64,000 nucleotides of DNA. It comes from Mycolicibacter heraklionensis (lineage in GTDB: Bacteria; Actinomycetota; Actinomycetes; Mycobacteriales; Mycobacteriaceae). The DNA is taken from assembly GCF_001021505.1 (NCBI RefSeq), contig NZ_LDPO01000017.1:1-64000 (forward strand), in the 5' to 3' direction. The notes under the pieces were generated by a model. That model had not been told where the DNA came from. It was given only the letters and a program-made list of their open reading frames with translations, and did not search any database. Below, in pieces: positions 1 through 8,111 of the stretch (the stretch's first letter is position 1; every line of letters starts with the position of its first letter). The position numbers were made by a program, and so were the translations under genes.

Positions 1-1052
1 CCACCATTGCCGCCCAGATCATCCAGGCTCACCCCACCCGCGCCACCGCCACCACCGGCGCCACCGGTGCCACCCACACCACCAGCACCACCCACACCAC
101 CGATACCCAACACCCACCCGGCCGCGCCACCGGCACCACCATTGCCACCCAAGCCACCGACCAGGCCATCACCACCAGCGGTGCCATTGAGCGCCCCCAC
201 CACCCCATCAACACCCGCTACACCCGCGGCACCGACCGCGCCCGCACCCCCAGCACCCCCCGCACCACCGAACCCCAACAGGCTGACCACATCACCACCG
301 GCACCACCATTACCGCCGGCCAGCAACGCATCAACCGAGGCCCCACCCGCACCACCGGCGCCACCATCACCGAACAACCAACCACCCACACCACCAGCGC
401 CACCATCACCACCCTCAACACCGGCACCACCGGCGCCACCATTGCCGAACATGCCCGCAGCGCCACCCACACCACCCACACCACCAGCGACCCCGGCCAC
501 CCCCGCAGCACCGACACCACCATCACCAAACAAAAACCCGCCATCACCCAGATTGCCGAACCACCCCAACGACCCGAACAACGAGTCATTGGCCCCGGTG
601 AACCCATCAACACCGTTACCGATCAACTCCCGACCGAACAAGTCCACAAACGGCTGGTTGATCAAGTCCAAAAACTGCTGATTACCAGCAATAAAATCCT
701 GCGTCAGGTCATACAGCGGCAGATACAGATCCTCGTGATAGAACGACGCCACCGCCACATCGAACTGCTCAAACGCATCAACAATGAACCCACCATCAGC
801 CGCACCCGGCTCCGCCCACCCCACCCACAACGCCGAACCCGGATCCGACAACTCCGACCAAAACACCGGATCCAACAAATCAAAACCATCCGCCGACGCC
901 ACCGGCACCGACCCCACCCCAAACCCCAAAAACGCCGCCACAACACTCGACGCCCCCACCACACGCCGACCACGAGGCGAACGAACAGCGTCACCGCACA
1001 CGTGCTGGCCCTGCGATCGACCATTGCTCTTGCTGTTGCGCTGACGAGTCAC
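1..1052 (-). CDS. PGRS-type glycine-rich secreted protein, no PE domain (3' end outside window)
   Basis: This frame is open from a GTG at 1052 to the left edge, giving about 350 residues. A GGGAG ribosome site lies about 10 nt before the GTG. The N-terminus is basic (many Arg, Lys, Gln), then has an RRVVGASS stretch and a hydrophobic segment ending in an Ala-rich VASADG, which reads as a Sec/Tat-type signal peptide. About 110 residues of ordinary sequence follow (Trp, Phe, Asp-rich). From roughly residue 160 to the edge it is GGAGG/GNGG repeats with interspersed GDGG and GFGG, the hallmark of mycobacterial PGRS proteins. The roughly 95-residue PE domain of PE_PGRS proteins is absent. The likely role is a surface or secreted repeat protein; the function is unknown. 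The Pro-rich frames on the other strand are its shadow. Confidence 0.85.
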   Translation of the reverse strand, partial: MTRQRNSKSNGRSQGQHVCGDAVRSPRGRRVVGASSVVAAFLGFGVGSVPVASADGFDLLDPVFWSELSDPGSALWVGWAEPGAADGGFIVDAFEQFDVAVASFYHEDLYLPLYDLTQDFIAGNQQFLDLINQPFVDLFGRELIGNGVDGFTGANDSLFGSLGWFGNLGDGGFLFGDGGVGAAGVAGVAGGVGGVGGAAGMFGNGGAGGAGVEGGDGGAGGVGGWLFGDGGAGGAGGASVDALLAGGNGGAGGDVVSLLGFGGAGGAGGAGAVGAAGVAGVDGVVGALNGTAGGDGLVGGLGGNGGAGGAAGWVLGIGGVGGAGGVGGTGGAGGGGGAGGVSLDDLGGNG

Positions 1053-1678
1053 GTCGTACCTGCTCCCGGATGGCGTGTCCTCTACCTGAGGATGCGGAAA
1101 GATTCCGCGAAGACGGAAGTTACCGACGAGTACTGGAGCCCGCCACTCGAAACGGGAGAGAAGTGTCCTGCCGTGGAAAAAACATGACCGAAATAGCCCT
1201 AAAAGACCAGGTCGCGTTCACTTGGCAAATGAAGTCCATCACAATAGACCGCAAAAGTGAGGTTTATCATAGGTTTACTAACGGAATCATCGATTTGCCC
1301 TAAGAGGTGCCGGGCACGCAGGTAGTCAATCCTTCGACGGAAGCGTAATGGGGTAGACACCGGCCGCCACACCCGGTAAGTGGTTCGCGACTTTTTTCCA
1401 CTTCTCTGTCATCTCCGCCACCACGGGTTTCAGGCGGCGCTCCAGCCAAAAGGTGACGTTTCGGCCGGTCGCTGCCCCGCCGACCAGATAGCCGACTAGC
1501 ACGCCCAGGCGCCGCCCACACACGACTCTCAGGTCCGATGGGCCCCGCCCCGACGTAGGTGGGTCGAAGACGGCTCGAGGGCAGGCCGATCGCGTGCCCC
1601 TTGATGCGAAAGCCCGCCAAAGCCCCTAAGGTGTCTGCGCCACGACGTCGGGAAGGCCATCGCCCACGTCCCGTCGTG
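1053..1678. other. 626-bp intergenic stretch upstream of the PGRS gene
   Basis: No convincing gene is visible here except the doubtful small frame at 1326-1523. The part from about 1180 to 1300 is clearly more AT-rich than the rest of the window. Read leftward it has a TATGAT at 1271-1266, a possible -10 box for the PGRS gene, which would leave a leader of about 200 nt. I see no convincing -35 box, tRNA, riboswitch or terminator. Confidence 0.4.
1326..1523 (-). CDS. Doubtful small hypothetical protein, 65 aa
   Basis: This GTG-initiated frame contains a stretch with ordinary protein composition (FWLERRLKPVV, then EMTEKWKKVANHLPGV), unlike the low-complexity shadows nearby. No ribosome site is obvious, and a stop-free reading continues a little upstream of the GTG. 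It could be the remnant of a larger gene or chance. No family is recognised. It lies in the otherwise empty gap between the PGRS gene and the leftward SDR operon. Confidence 0.2.
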   Translation of the reverse strand: MCGRRLGVLVGYLVGGAATGRNVTFWLERRLKPVVAEMTEKWKKVANHLPGVAAGVYPITLPSKD

Positions 1679-2566
1679 TCAGCGGTTCGTCACCATCGCG
1701 TGCAGCTCGTCGAGAGACCACGGCGAAAAGCGCTGGTGATCGCGATACCCCAGCACCGCGGGGACCGGCCGCTCGAAACGGCCCAGGAAGCCTCCCGAAG
1801 CCAGGAACACCGACCCGCTCACCCCGACAGACAAGTCACTGGCCAGGTAGGCGTACAGCGGGGCGACGTAATCGGCGGGGGCCGGGTCCAGCGACGCCCG
1901 CATGCTGACCTCATCCAACAGGCCCCTGGCGTTCAGGTCACGGATGTGTTTCTCATACTCATCGCCGGTGGACAACCGTGTCTTCGCGCCGGGACAGACG
2001 ACGTTCGCCCGCACCCCGTAGGGCGCGAGCTCGGCGGCCACCGCCACCGTCAGGCCATTAATCGCACCCTTGCCGGCGGGATAACCGGTACCGCCGTAAT
2101 CGCCCAGGAATGCCACCGAACCGCTGTTGACGATCGAGCCGCGGCGTTGCTCGGCCATGATCGGGGCGGCCGCCCGGCACGTCTGAAAAGCCGTGCCCAA
2201 ATGTGCGTCGAGCAGGTTCTGGAATTGCTCGGTGGAGACCGACAGGATCGAGGAGCCGGGCGGCTCGGCGACGCCGGCGCAGTTGATCAGCACATCGACG
2301 CTGCCGTACTCGTCCCGGCAGGCCTGGACCAGCGCCACGGCGGTCGCCTCGACATGGGCGGCGCCGGCCAGACCGATCGCCCGCCCACCCGAGCCGGTGA
2401 TCACCTCGACGGTGTCGTCCACCGCATCCGGGTCCCGGCCATTCACCACCACCCCGGCTCCGGACGCCGCCAGCAATTCAGCCACCGCTCGGCCGATGCC
2501 CCGGCTGCCGCCGACCACGACGGCGGCCCGTCCCGCGAGCGAGTCCGGCACGCGGTCGCCGGTCAC
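1679..2566 (-). CDS. SDR-family oxidoreductase, last gene of the aldA operon
   Basis: A 295-residue short-chain dehydrogenase. The N-terminal Rossmann motif GGSRGIG binds NAD(P), NCAG follows near residue 95, and the active site is an S...YPAGK arrangement (Ser in NSGSV, Tyr-Lys in YPAGK). The tail after the usual C-terminal ASGG is about 40 residues longer than in typical family members. It starts with a GTG that overlaps the TGA of the preceding carboxymuconolactone decarboxylase-like gene (GTGA), so the two are translationally coupled. The substrate cannot be read from sequence; the neighbours suggest an alcohol or keto intermediate in the aldA pathway. As I remember it, the M. tuberculosis operon ends one gene earlier, so this gene is an addition. 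Confidence 0.85.
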   Translation of the reverse strand: MTGDRVPDSLAGRAAVVVGGSRGIGRAVAELLAASGAGVVVNGRDPDAVDDTVEVITGSGGRAIGLAGAAHVEATAVALVQACRDEYGSVDVLINCAGVAEPPGSSILSVSTEQFQNLLDAHLGTAFQTCRAAAPIMAEQRRGSIVNSGSVAFLGDYGGTGYPAGKGAINGLTVAVAAELAPYGVRANVVCPGAKTRLSTGDEYEKHIRDLNARGLLDEVSMRASLDPAPADYVAPLYAYLASDLSVGVSGSVFLASGGFLGRFERPVPAVLGYRDHQRFSPWSLDELHAMVTNR

Positions 2567-2988
2567 TCGCCCTTCTGCTTATCCAGCACGGCCGCCACGT
2601 TGGCCTTCTTGTCCTCCGACTTACCCTCGGCGGCGGCCTTGTTGCGCTTGGCTATTACCTTTTCCACCACGGCATTCAGCCCTGATCCGCGCGGGAAACC
2701 GACGTAGTGGGTGATGAAGATGGCCATCTCGCGCAGCTCGTCCTCGGTAAGCTCGCCGTTGTGCAGCGCGGCGTTGACCTGGATCTCGGCCAGGTCCTTC
2801 TCCCCGACTGCGGTCACCACCGTCAGCGTCATCAGGCGCTTGTCGCGCATGGAAAGCCCCGGGCGGCTCCAGATTCGGCCGAACAAGTGATCGGCGGTCA
2901 GCGCGAAGTACTCACCCGGCATGTCGGGCATCTCCCAGGCATAGACCTCGTTCATCTTGGCCAGCCCGGTACGGCGCAGTTCGTCCAT
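2563..2988 (-). CDS. Carboxymuconolactone decarboxylase / AhpD-like protein
   Basis: A 141-residue protein matching M. tuberculosis Rv0771. The start at 2988 is supported by AGGAG about 8 nt upstream and by the conserved opening MDELRRTG. The central LSMRDKRLMTL and the helix ending ELREMAIFITHYVGFPRG are typical of the carboxymuconolactone decarboxylase fold. The CxxC peroxidase motif of AhpD is not present, so a decarboxylase- or isomerase-like role fits better than a redox one. The C-terminus is Lys-rich. It lies 10 bp after the 3-hydroxyisobutyrate dehydrogenase-like gene and overlaps the next SDR by 4 bp. Confidence 0.88.
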   Translation of the reverse strand: MDELRRTGLAKMNEVYAWEMPDMPGEYFALTADHLFGRIWSRPGLSMRDKRLMTLTVVTAVGEKDLAEIQVNAALHNGELTEDELREMAIFITHYVGFPRGSGLNAVVEKVIAKRNKAAAEGKSEDKKANVAAVLDKQKGE

Positions 2989-2998
2989 CAGATCTCTC

Positions 2999-3862
2999 CT
3001 AGTCCTTGGAGTGCGGAACGCCCAGGCCGGCGGCGAGTTCGGCCAGCGCAACCCGGGCAAGCGGAAGGTCGACACCGGTAGCCTGGCCCAATCCCAGTGC
3101 CAGGCTGAGGTCTTTCTCCCCAAGCCCGCGCGTGTGGGTGAAGGCGTTGTACAGGAAGTGGTCGGGCGCCAGCGGTGCGGTCGAGTCCAGCAGCATGATC
3201 GCGCCGGGACCACCGGTGAGCGCATCGGTGTGACGCACCACCCGGCCCAGCGCCTGCAGGTCGAGTCCGGCCGCCTCGGCCAACTTCATGGCTTCACCGG
3301 CCGCTGCATAGGCGGTGAACGTCAACATGTTGCGCGCCAACTTCATTCGCGTTCCGGCGCCAGGTTCCCCGGCGTGGATCACCAATGATGCCCACCGCTT
3401 GAATGCCGGCTTGATCTGCTCGTAGACGGCGCGATCGGCGCCGACCATGGTTGCCAGTTGGCCCTTCTCGGCCGCCCCGGCACCACCGCTGACCGGTGCG
3501 TCGACGACGTGAATGCCCTGGCCCTTGAGTTCCTCGGCCAGCTCAGCGGCCGTGGTATCGGCGATCGTCGAGTGGATCGCGATGACGGTGCCCGGCTTGG
3601 CCGTGGGAACCAGTTCGGCGACCACCTGGCGGACCTGGGCGTCGTCGAGCACCGTGATGCTGATGATATCGGCGCTCGCACCGACCTCGGCAACGCTGCC
3701 GGCGACACCGGCCCCGGCCTCAGCCAGTGGCGTCATCGCCTCGGTCCGCAGGTCGAAAATCGTTACGCCGCCAGGCCAGTCGACCAAACGCTTGGCCATC
3801 GGCGCACCCATGTTTCCCAGACCGATGTAGCCCAGGCGGGGAGCTTCCTCGGACGTGCTCAT
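2999..3862 (-). CDS. 3-hydroxyisobutyrate dehydrogenase-like NAD(P)-dependent oxidoreductase
   Basis: A 287-residue beta-hydroxyacid dehydrogenase, the counterpart of Rv0770. The N-terminal GYIGLGNMGAPMA is the dinucleotide-binding loop of the family. DAPVSGGAGAAEKG (about residue 120) is the substrate-binding signature. K in the helix MKLARNMLT (about residue 172) is the expected catalytic lysine. The ATG at 3862 overlaps the TGA of the upstream SDR (ATGA), so the longer in-frame extension into that gene is not used. It probably oxidises a 3-hydroxyacid made by its operon neighbours. The physiological substrate is unknown. Confidence 0.9.
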   Translation of the reverse strand: MSTSEEAPRLGYIGLGNMGAPMAKRLVDWPGGVTIFDLRTEAMTPLAEAGAGVAGSVAEVGASADIISITVLDDAQVRQVVAELVPTAKPGTVIAIHSTIADTTAAELAEELKGQGIHVVDAPVSGGAGAAEKGQLATMVGADRAVYEQIKPAFKRWASLVIHAGEPGAGTRMKLARNMLTFTAYAAAGEAMKLAEAAGLDLQALGRVVRHTDALTGGPGAIMLLDSTAPLAPDHFLYNAFTHTRGLGEKDLSLALGLGQATGVDLPLARVALAELAAGLGVPHSKD

Positions 3863-4611
3863 GAGCGGATGATCTGTCCGCCGTCGACGTTGAAGATCTG
3901 GCCGGTGATCCACGACGCCTGGTCTGACAGTAGGAACAAGCACATCGGGACGAGATCTTCCGGCGTGCCCATGCGGGCCAACGGCAGCTGCTGCACCATC
4001 TGCTTCACGATGGCCTGCGGGGTGGTGACCCGGTTGGCCTCGGTGTCGATCGGCCCGGGCGCGATCGCATTGATCCGGATGTTGCGCCAGCCCAGTTCGC
4101 GGGAGAGCTGCTGGGTCAGGCCATTGACCCCGACCTTGGCCAGACCGTAGAAATTTGAGTACACCCATGCCGCGGTGGAGGATTGGTTGACGATCGCGCC
4201 ACCACCGCGCTTGGTCATGTGCTCGTAAACCGCCCGGGTGCAGATCAGTGCGCCGTCGAGATTCACTCGCATGAACTTCTCGTAGTAGTCCCATGGCACG
4301 GTCAGCAGGCCGTCGAGCTTCATCCCACCGAAGATCGCGGCGTTGTTGACCAGGTAGTCGATTCCGCCGAACTCGGCGACGGCCGCATCCGCCATGGCCT
4401 GCGCCGACTCGAGGTCTGAGACGTCGACCGGCACCGCGATCGCCTTGCCGCCGTCAGCGACGATCTGGTCGGCGACGGTCTTGGCGCCATCGATGTTGAT
4501 GTCAGCGACCACCACCGCGGCGCCGTCGGCGGCCAGAGCCTGGGCGTAGGCCTGCCCGATCCCGCCACCGGAGCCGGTGACGATAGCCACCTTGCCGTCG
4601 AATTGACCCAT
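3859..4611 (-). CDS. SDR-family oxidoreductase (Rv0769-like)
   Basis: A 250-residue classical SDR: TGSGGGIG cofactor loop, NNAA near residue 90, active-site Ser in NQSS, then YGLAK with the catalytic Tyr and Lys. The C-terminus ends in the usual NVDGGQ. The start at 4611 has AAGGAGA 9 nt upstream; the longer in-frame reading back into aldA has no such site. It is the second gene of the operon, 31 bp after aldA, and overlaps the next gene by 4 bp. The likely role is oxidation of an alcohol to a ketone or aldehyde next to an aldehyde dehydrogenase. Confidence 0.9.
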   Translation of the reverse strand: MGQFDGKVAIVTGSGGGIGQAYAQALAADGAAVVVADINIDGAKTVADQIVADGGKAIAVPVDVSDLESAQAMADAAVAEFGGIDYLVNNAAIFGGMKLDGLLTVPWDYYEKFMRVNLDGALICTRAVYEHMTKRGGGAIVNQSSTAAWVYSNFYGLAKVGVNGLTQQLSRELGWRNIRINAIAPGPIDTEANRVTTPQAIVKQMVQQLPLARMGTPEDLVPMCLFLLSDQASWITGQIFNVDGGQIIRS

Positions 4612-4642
4612 CTGTTTGTTCTCCTTGATCCGGTGATTGTCC

Positions 4643-6112
4643 TCAGTTGGCTGCTGTCGCAATGGCTTTGATTTCCAGGTACTCCTCGAACCCGGCGATG
4701 CCCATCTCGCGGCCGTTGCCGGACTGCTTGTACCCGCCGAACGGCATATCCGCGGCGTACCAGACTCCGCCGTTGACGTTGACGGTGCCGGCCCGCAGCC
4801 GCGCCGCGACCCCCGCTGCCCGCTCGGGGTCGGCGCCGTAGACGGTGCCGGACAGCCCGTAGGGCGAGTCGTTGGCGATGCGCACCGCGTCGTCGTCGCC
4901 GTCATGCGGGATCACGGTGAGCACGGGCCCGAAGATCTCCTCGCGGGCCACCCGCGCCTCATTGGTCAGCCCGGAGATCACCGTGGGTTCGATGAAGAAA
5001 CCGGCGGGCTGGTCAGCCGGGCGACCACCACCGCACGCGAACTCGCCGCCCTCGGCGATCGCCAGATCCAGGTAGCTCTGCACCCGGTCGCGCTGGCGCG
5101 CCGAGATCACCGGGCCGCAGATGGTGCCGGGCTTGGACGGGTCGCCGGGCTTGATCGAGCCCATGGTGCCGGCGGCGATGGCGACCGCCTCGTCGTAGCG
5201 GGCTCGCGGCACCACCAGCCGGGTGGTGATCGCGCAGCCCTGCCCGGCGTGCAGGCAGACCGAGAACCCGGCGACCGAGCAGGCCGCGGCCAGGTCGGCG
5301 TCGTCGAGCACCAGGAAGGCGGACTTGCCCCCCAGCTCCAGGAACACCTTCTTGATGGTGGCGGCGGCGTCCGCCATCACGCTGCGGCCGGTGGCGGTCG
5401 AGCCGGTGAACGAAACCAAGTCCACCCGAGGGTCTTTAGCCAGCATGGCGCCCAGCGCATGGTCGGTCGAGGTGACGATGTTGACCACGCCCGGTGGAAT
5501 GTCGGTGTGTTCGGCGATCAGCTCGCCGAGCACCGCGGCGACCCATGGGGTGTCGGGTGCGGGCTTGAGCACGACGGTGTTGCCGGCGGCCAGCGCCGGG
5601 CCTAGCTTGGCCAGGTTGATCTGGTGCGGAAAGTTCCACGGGGTGATGGCGCCCACGACGCCCACCGCCTCCCGCACCACCGAGCGCCGAGTGGGAATGC
5701 CCATTGGCGAGGCAAGGCCGAGATCCTGTGTCCACTCGTAGTTTTCGGCGGTGTCCGCGGCGAAACTGAGGTCGTTGATCGGCCCTTCCAACTGCGCCCC
5801 GGCGGTCAGCATCCGGGGCGCGCCCACGTCGGCGATGGTCAGATCGCGAAGCTCCTCGACATGCTCGCGCATCGCGTCACGCAGCTGACGTACGCAGCGC
5901 ACCCGCAGTTCGGTGTTGGTCGACCAGCCGGTCTCATCGAAGGCCCGCCGCGCCGCGCCGATGGCGCGATCCATGTCGGCGGTGTCGGCATTGGCCGCTT
6001 CACCGAGCACCTCTTCGGTGGCCGGGTTGACGGTGGCGAAGCCGCCGGCTCCGCCCGAGGTCAGCTTGCCGTCGATAAGCAGCCGGCTCACGCCGTCGGC
6101 CAGTAACGCCAT
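4643..6112 (-). CDS. aldA: NAD-dependent aldehyde dehydrogenase AldA (Rv0768-like)
   Basis: A 489-residue aldehyde dehydrogenase of normal length. It shows the PWNFP motif, the Rossmann FTGSTATG, the catalytic glutamate in FLELGGKSA and the catalytic cysteine in AGQGCAITT. EEIFGPV completes the cofactor site. It converts an aldehyde to the acid with NAD+. The ATG at 6112 is preceded by GGGAG with 6 nt spacing. It heads the leftward operon and is divergent from tetR-cyp123-cyp51; a GGACACTTGTCC palindrome lies 54 bp upstream, so it is probably repressed by the same TetR protein. It may receive aldehydes formed by the P450s and adhB on the other side. Confidence 0.92.
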   Translation of the reverse strand: MALLADGVSRLLIDGKLTSGGAGGFATVNPATEEVLGEAANADTADMDRAIGAARRAFDETGWSTNTELRVRCVRQLRDAMREHVEELRDLTIADVGAPRMLTAGAQLEGPINDLSFAADTAENYEWTQDLGLASPMGIPTRRSVVREAVGVVGAITPWNFPHQINLAKLGPALAAGNTVVLKPAPDTPWVAAVLGELIAEHTDIPPGVVNIVTSTDHALGAMLAKDPRVDLVSFTGSTATGRSVMADAAATIKKVFLELGGKSAFLVLDDADLAAACSVAGFSVCLHAGQGCAITTRLVVPRARYDEAVAIAAGTMGSIKPGDPSKPGTICGPVISARQRDRVQSYLDLAIAEGGEFACGGGRPADQPAGFFIEPTVISGLTNEARVAREEIFGPVLTVIPHDGDDDAVRIANDSPYGLSGTVYGADPERAAGVAARLRAGTVNVNGGVWYAADMPFGGYKQSGNGREMGIAGFEEYLEIKAIATAAN

Positions 6113-6165
6113 CAGTCACTCCCAGAGCTTGGTCGCAGTCCCCCGTGAAGAAACACTGCGAAAAT

Positions 6166-6177
6166 GGACACTTGTCC
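6166..6177. promoter_or_regulatory. Putative TetR operator 1 (aldA side)
   Basis: GGACACTTGTCC is an inverted repeat of GGACA with two central bases, in the aldA-tetR divergent region. It differs in one base from the perfect palindrome at 6289-6300 and lies where an aldA promoter would be expected. Assignment to the adjacent TetR is inferred from position and from the pairing of sites. Confidence 0.6.
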
Positions 6178-6258
6178 GTTATCACCGGCTCGAACCCTAG
6201 ACCCACAGTCGGCGCCCCCGCAACCCTCCCAGCCTGAAACCCTTGTTTCCCTGGGGAC

Positions 6259-6301
6259 TTGCCTAACAAATCCACCTTCAGCTACGTTGGACACGTGTCC
6301 A
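6259..6301 (+). promoter_or_regulatory. tetR promoter with overlapping operator 2, leaderless start
   Basis: TTGCCT (6259-6264), an 18-nt spacer and TACGTT (6283-6288) form a plausible sigma-A promoter. The -10 box ends 6 nt before the GTG at 6295, so transcription probably begins at the start codon. The palindrome TGGACACGTGTCCA (6288-6301) covers the start point, which is ideal for autorepression by the TetR protein. Confidence 0.6.
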
Positions 6302-6897
6302 GCGAATCGGTGGCGGCAGTCACAGTGACTGATCCGGCCCCACGCAACCGGCGCCAGGAGGAGACCTTCCGCAAGGTGCTGCGTGCCGGCGTCGAGATGC
6401 TGCGGGAAACGTCCTACGCAGACTTGACCGTCCGCGCGGTCGCCGCGCGCGCCAAGGTCGCCCCGGCCACCGCCTACACCTACTTCTCGTCCAAGAACCA
6501 TCTGATCGCCGAGGTGTACCTGGACCTGGTGCGCCAGGTCCCGTACTTCACCGACGTCAACGAGCCGATGCCGAGTCGGGTCAACCAGGCACTACGGCAC
6601 CTGGCACTGGTGGTCGCCGACGAACCTGAGGTCGCCGCGGCCTGCACGGCGGCGCTGCTCAGCGGCAACAGCGACCCAGCGGTCCGCGCGGTGCGCGATC
6701 GGATCGGCGCGGAGATCCACCGCCGCATCACCTCGGCGTTCGGCCCGGACGCGGAGCCGGAGAAGGTCTCCGCCCTGGAGATGACCTTCTTCGGCGCTCT
6801 GGTCAACGCCGGCAGCGGCGCCTTCACCTACCACCAGATCACCGATCGGCTGGCCTACGTGGTCAGCCTGATCCTGGAATCAGGAGCATCGCGATGA
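6295..6897 (+). CDS. TetR-family transcriptional regulator (Rv0767c-like)
   Basis: About 200 residues. The DNA-binding domain lies near residues 15-65: RRQEETFRKVL, then the helix-turn-helix LTVRAVAARAKVAPATAYTYFSSKNHLIAEVY. The remainder is a helical ligand-binding domain. I chose the GTG at 6295 because it sits 6 nt after a good -10 box and inside the palindrome; an upstream TTG at 6259 is also in frame but coincides with the -35 box. The gene overlaps cyp123 by 4 bp (ATGA), so it is the first gene of the P450 operon and probably controls that operon, itself and divergent aldA. The ligand is unknown; azoles or sterol-like P450 substrates are possible. Confidence 0.88.
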   Translation: MSSESVAAVTVTDPAPRNRRQEETFRKVLRAGVEMLRETSYADLTVRAVAARAKVAPATAYTYFSSKNHLIAEVYLDLVRQVPYFTDVNEPMPSRVNQALRHLALVVADEPEVAAACTAALLSGNSDPAVRAVRDRIGAEIHRRITSAFGPDAEPEKVSALEMTFFGALVNAGSGAFTYHQITDRLAYVVSLILESGASR

Positions 6898-8111
6898 GCC
6901 TGCAGACGGCCCCACCGGGCCTCAACCCGTACGACTACGACTTCCACGAGGACCCGTTCCCGTATTACCGGCGGCTACGCGACGAGGCCCCGGTCTATCA
7001 CAACGAAGAGCTCAACTTCTGGGCGATCTCGCGCCACCAGGATGTGCTGCACGGGTTCCGCAACAGCGAAGCGCTGTCCAACCGGGACGGGGTGTCCCTG
7101 GACCCGGTCTCCCGCGGCCCGCATGCCCAGCTGGTGATGTCGTTCCTGGCCATGGATGACCCACAGCATCTGCGGCTTCGCACCCTGGTGTCCAAGGGCT
7201 TCACCCCGCGCCGGATCCGCGAGCTCGAACCGCAGGTGGTGCGGCTGGCGCGCCAGCACCTGCACAACGCGATCCAGCCCGGCGCCGACGGCACCTGCTC
7301 GTTCGACTTCATCAACGACTTCGCCGGCAAGCTGCCGATGGACGTCATCTCCGAGCTGATGGGCGTGCCGGAGGCCGACCGGGCGCGGATCCGGGAGCTG
7401 GCCGACGGGGTGCTGCACCGCGAGGACGGCGTGACAGATGTCCCGCAGTCGGCGATTCAGGCGTCGATGGACCTGATGACCTACTACAACGAGATGATCG
7501 CCGGCTTCAAGAAGAACCCGGCCGACAATCTGACCTCGGCGCTGCTGGAGACCGAGGTCGACGGGGACCGGCTCGGCGACCAGGAGATTCTGGCGTTCTT
7601 GTTCCTGATGGTGATTGCCGGCAACGAAACCACCACCAAGCTGCTGGGCAGTTCCATCTACTGGGGCCACCGCAACCGCGACCAGCTGGCGCCGCTGTAC
7701 GCCGACCGCTCCAGGATCCCGCTGTGGGTCGAGGAGACACTGCGCTACGACACCCCCAGCCAGATCCTGGCGCGCACCGTCGCGCAGGACTACACCCTGC
7801 ATGGCACCACCATCCCGGCCGACTCGGTGGTACTGCTGCTGCCCGGTTCCGGAAACCGCGACGAGCGGGTCTTCGATGACCCCGACGCGTTCCAGATCGG
7901 ACGCGACATCGGCTCCAAGCTGCTCAGTTTCGGCAGCGGCGCGCACTTCTGCCTCGGCGCGCACCTGGCCCGGATGGAGGCCCGGGTGGCGCTCGACGAA
8001 CTGTTCAGCCGGATCAGCGACTACCAGGTCGACGAGGCCAATGCCGTGCGGGTGCATTCATCCAACGTGCGCGGCTTCGCCAACCTCCCGATCACCGTCA
8101 AGGAGGCATAA
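6894..8111 (+). CDS. cyp123: Cytochrome P450 CYP123
   Basis: A 405-residue soluble P450. The I-helix has AGNETT (about residues 241-246), ExxR is in EETLR, and the haem loop is FGSGAHFCLG with the ligand Cys at about residue 353. The sequence closely resembles M. tuberculosis Rv0766c (CYP123), and the order tetR-cyp123-SDR-cyp51-ferredoxin is the same. It probably receives electrons from the ferredoxin at 10303. The natural substrate is unknown. Start and stop overlap or abut the neighbours (ATGA with tetR; TAA-ATG with the SDR). Confidence 0.93.
   Translation: MSLQTAPPGLNPYDYDFHEDPFPYYRRLRDEAPVYHNEELNFWAISRHQDVLHGFRNSEALSNRDGVSLDPVSRGPHAQLVMSFLAMDDPQHLRLRTLVSKGFTPRRIRELEPQVVRLARQHLHNAIQPGADGTCSFDFINDFAGKLPMDVISELMGVPEADRARIRELADGVLHREDGVTDVPQSAIQASMDLMTYYNEMIAGFKKNPADNLTSALLETEVDGDRLGDQEILAFLFLMVIAGNETTTKLLGSSIYWGHRNRDQLAPLYADRSRIPLWVEETLRYDTPSQILARTVAQDYTLHGTTIPADSVVLLLPGSGNRDERVFDDPDAFQIGRDIGSKLLSFGSGAHFCLGAHLARMEARVALDELFSRISDYQVDEANAVRVHSSNVRGFANLPITVKEA

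Noticed and set aside
1..620. Possible CRISPR or tandem-repeat array
   Set aside because: The repeats are short, degenerate Gly codon runs within an open frame; there are no regular spacers.
7..681. Long Pro/Ala-rich frame on the plus strand
   Set aside because: It is the complement of the GGAGG repeats of the PGRS gene on the minus strand; Gly codons read backwards give Pro and Ala.
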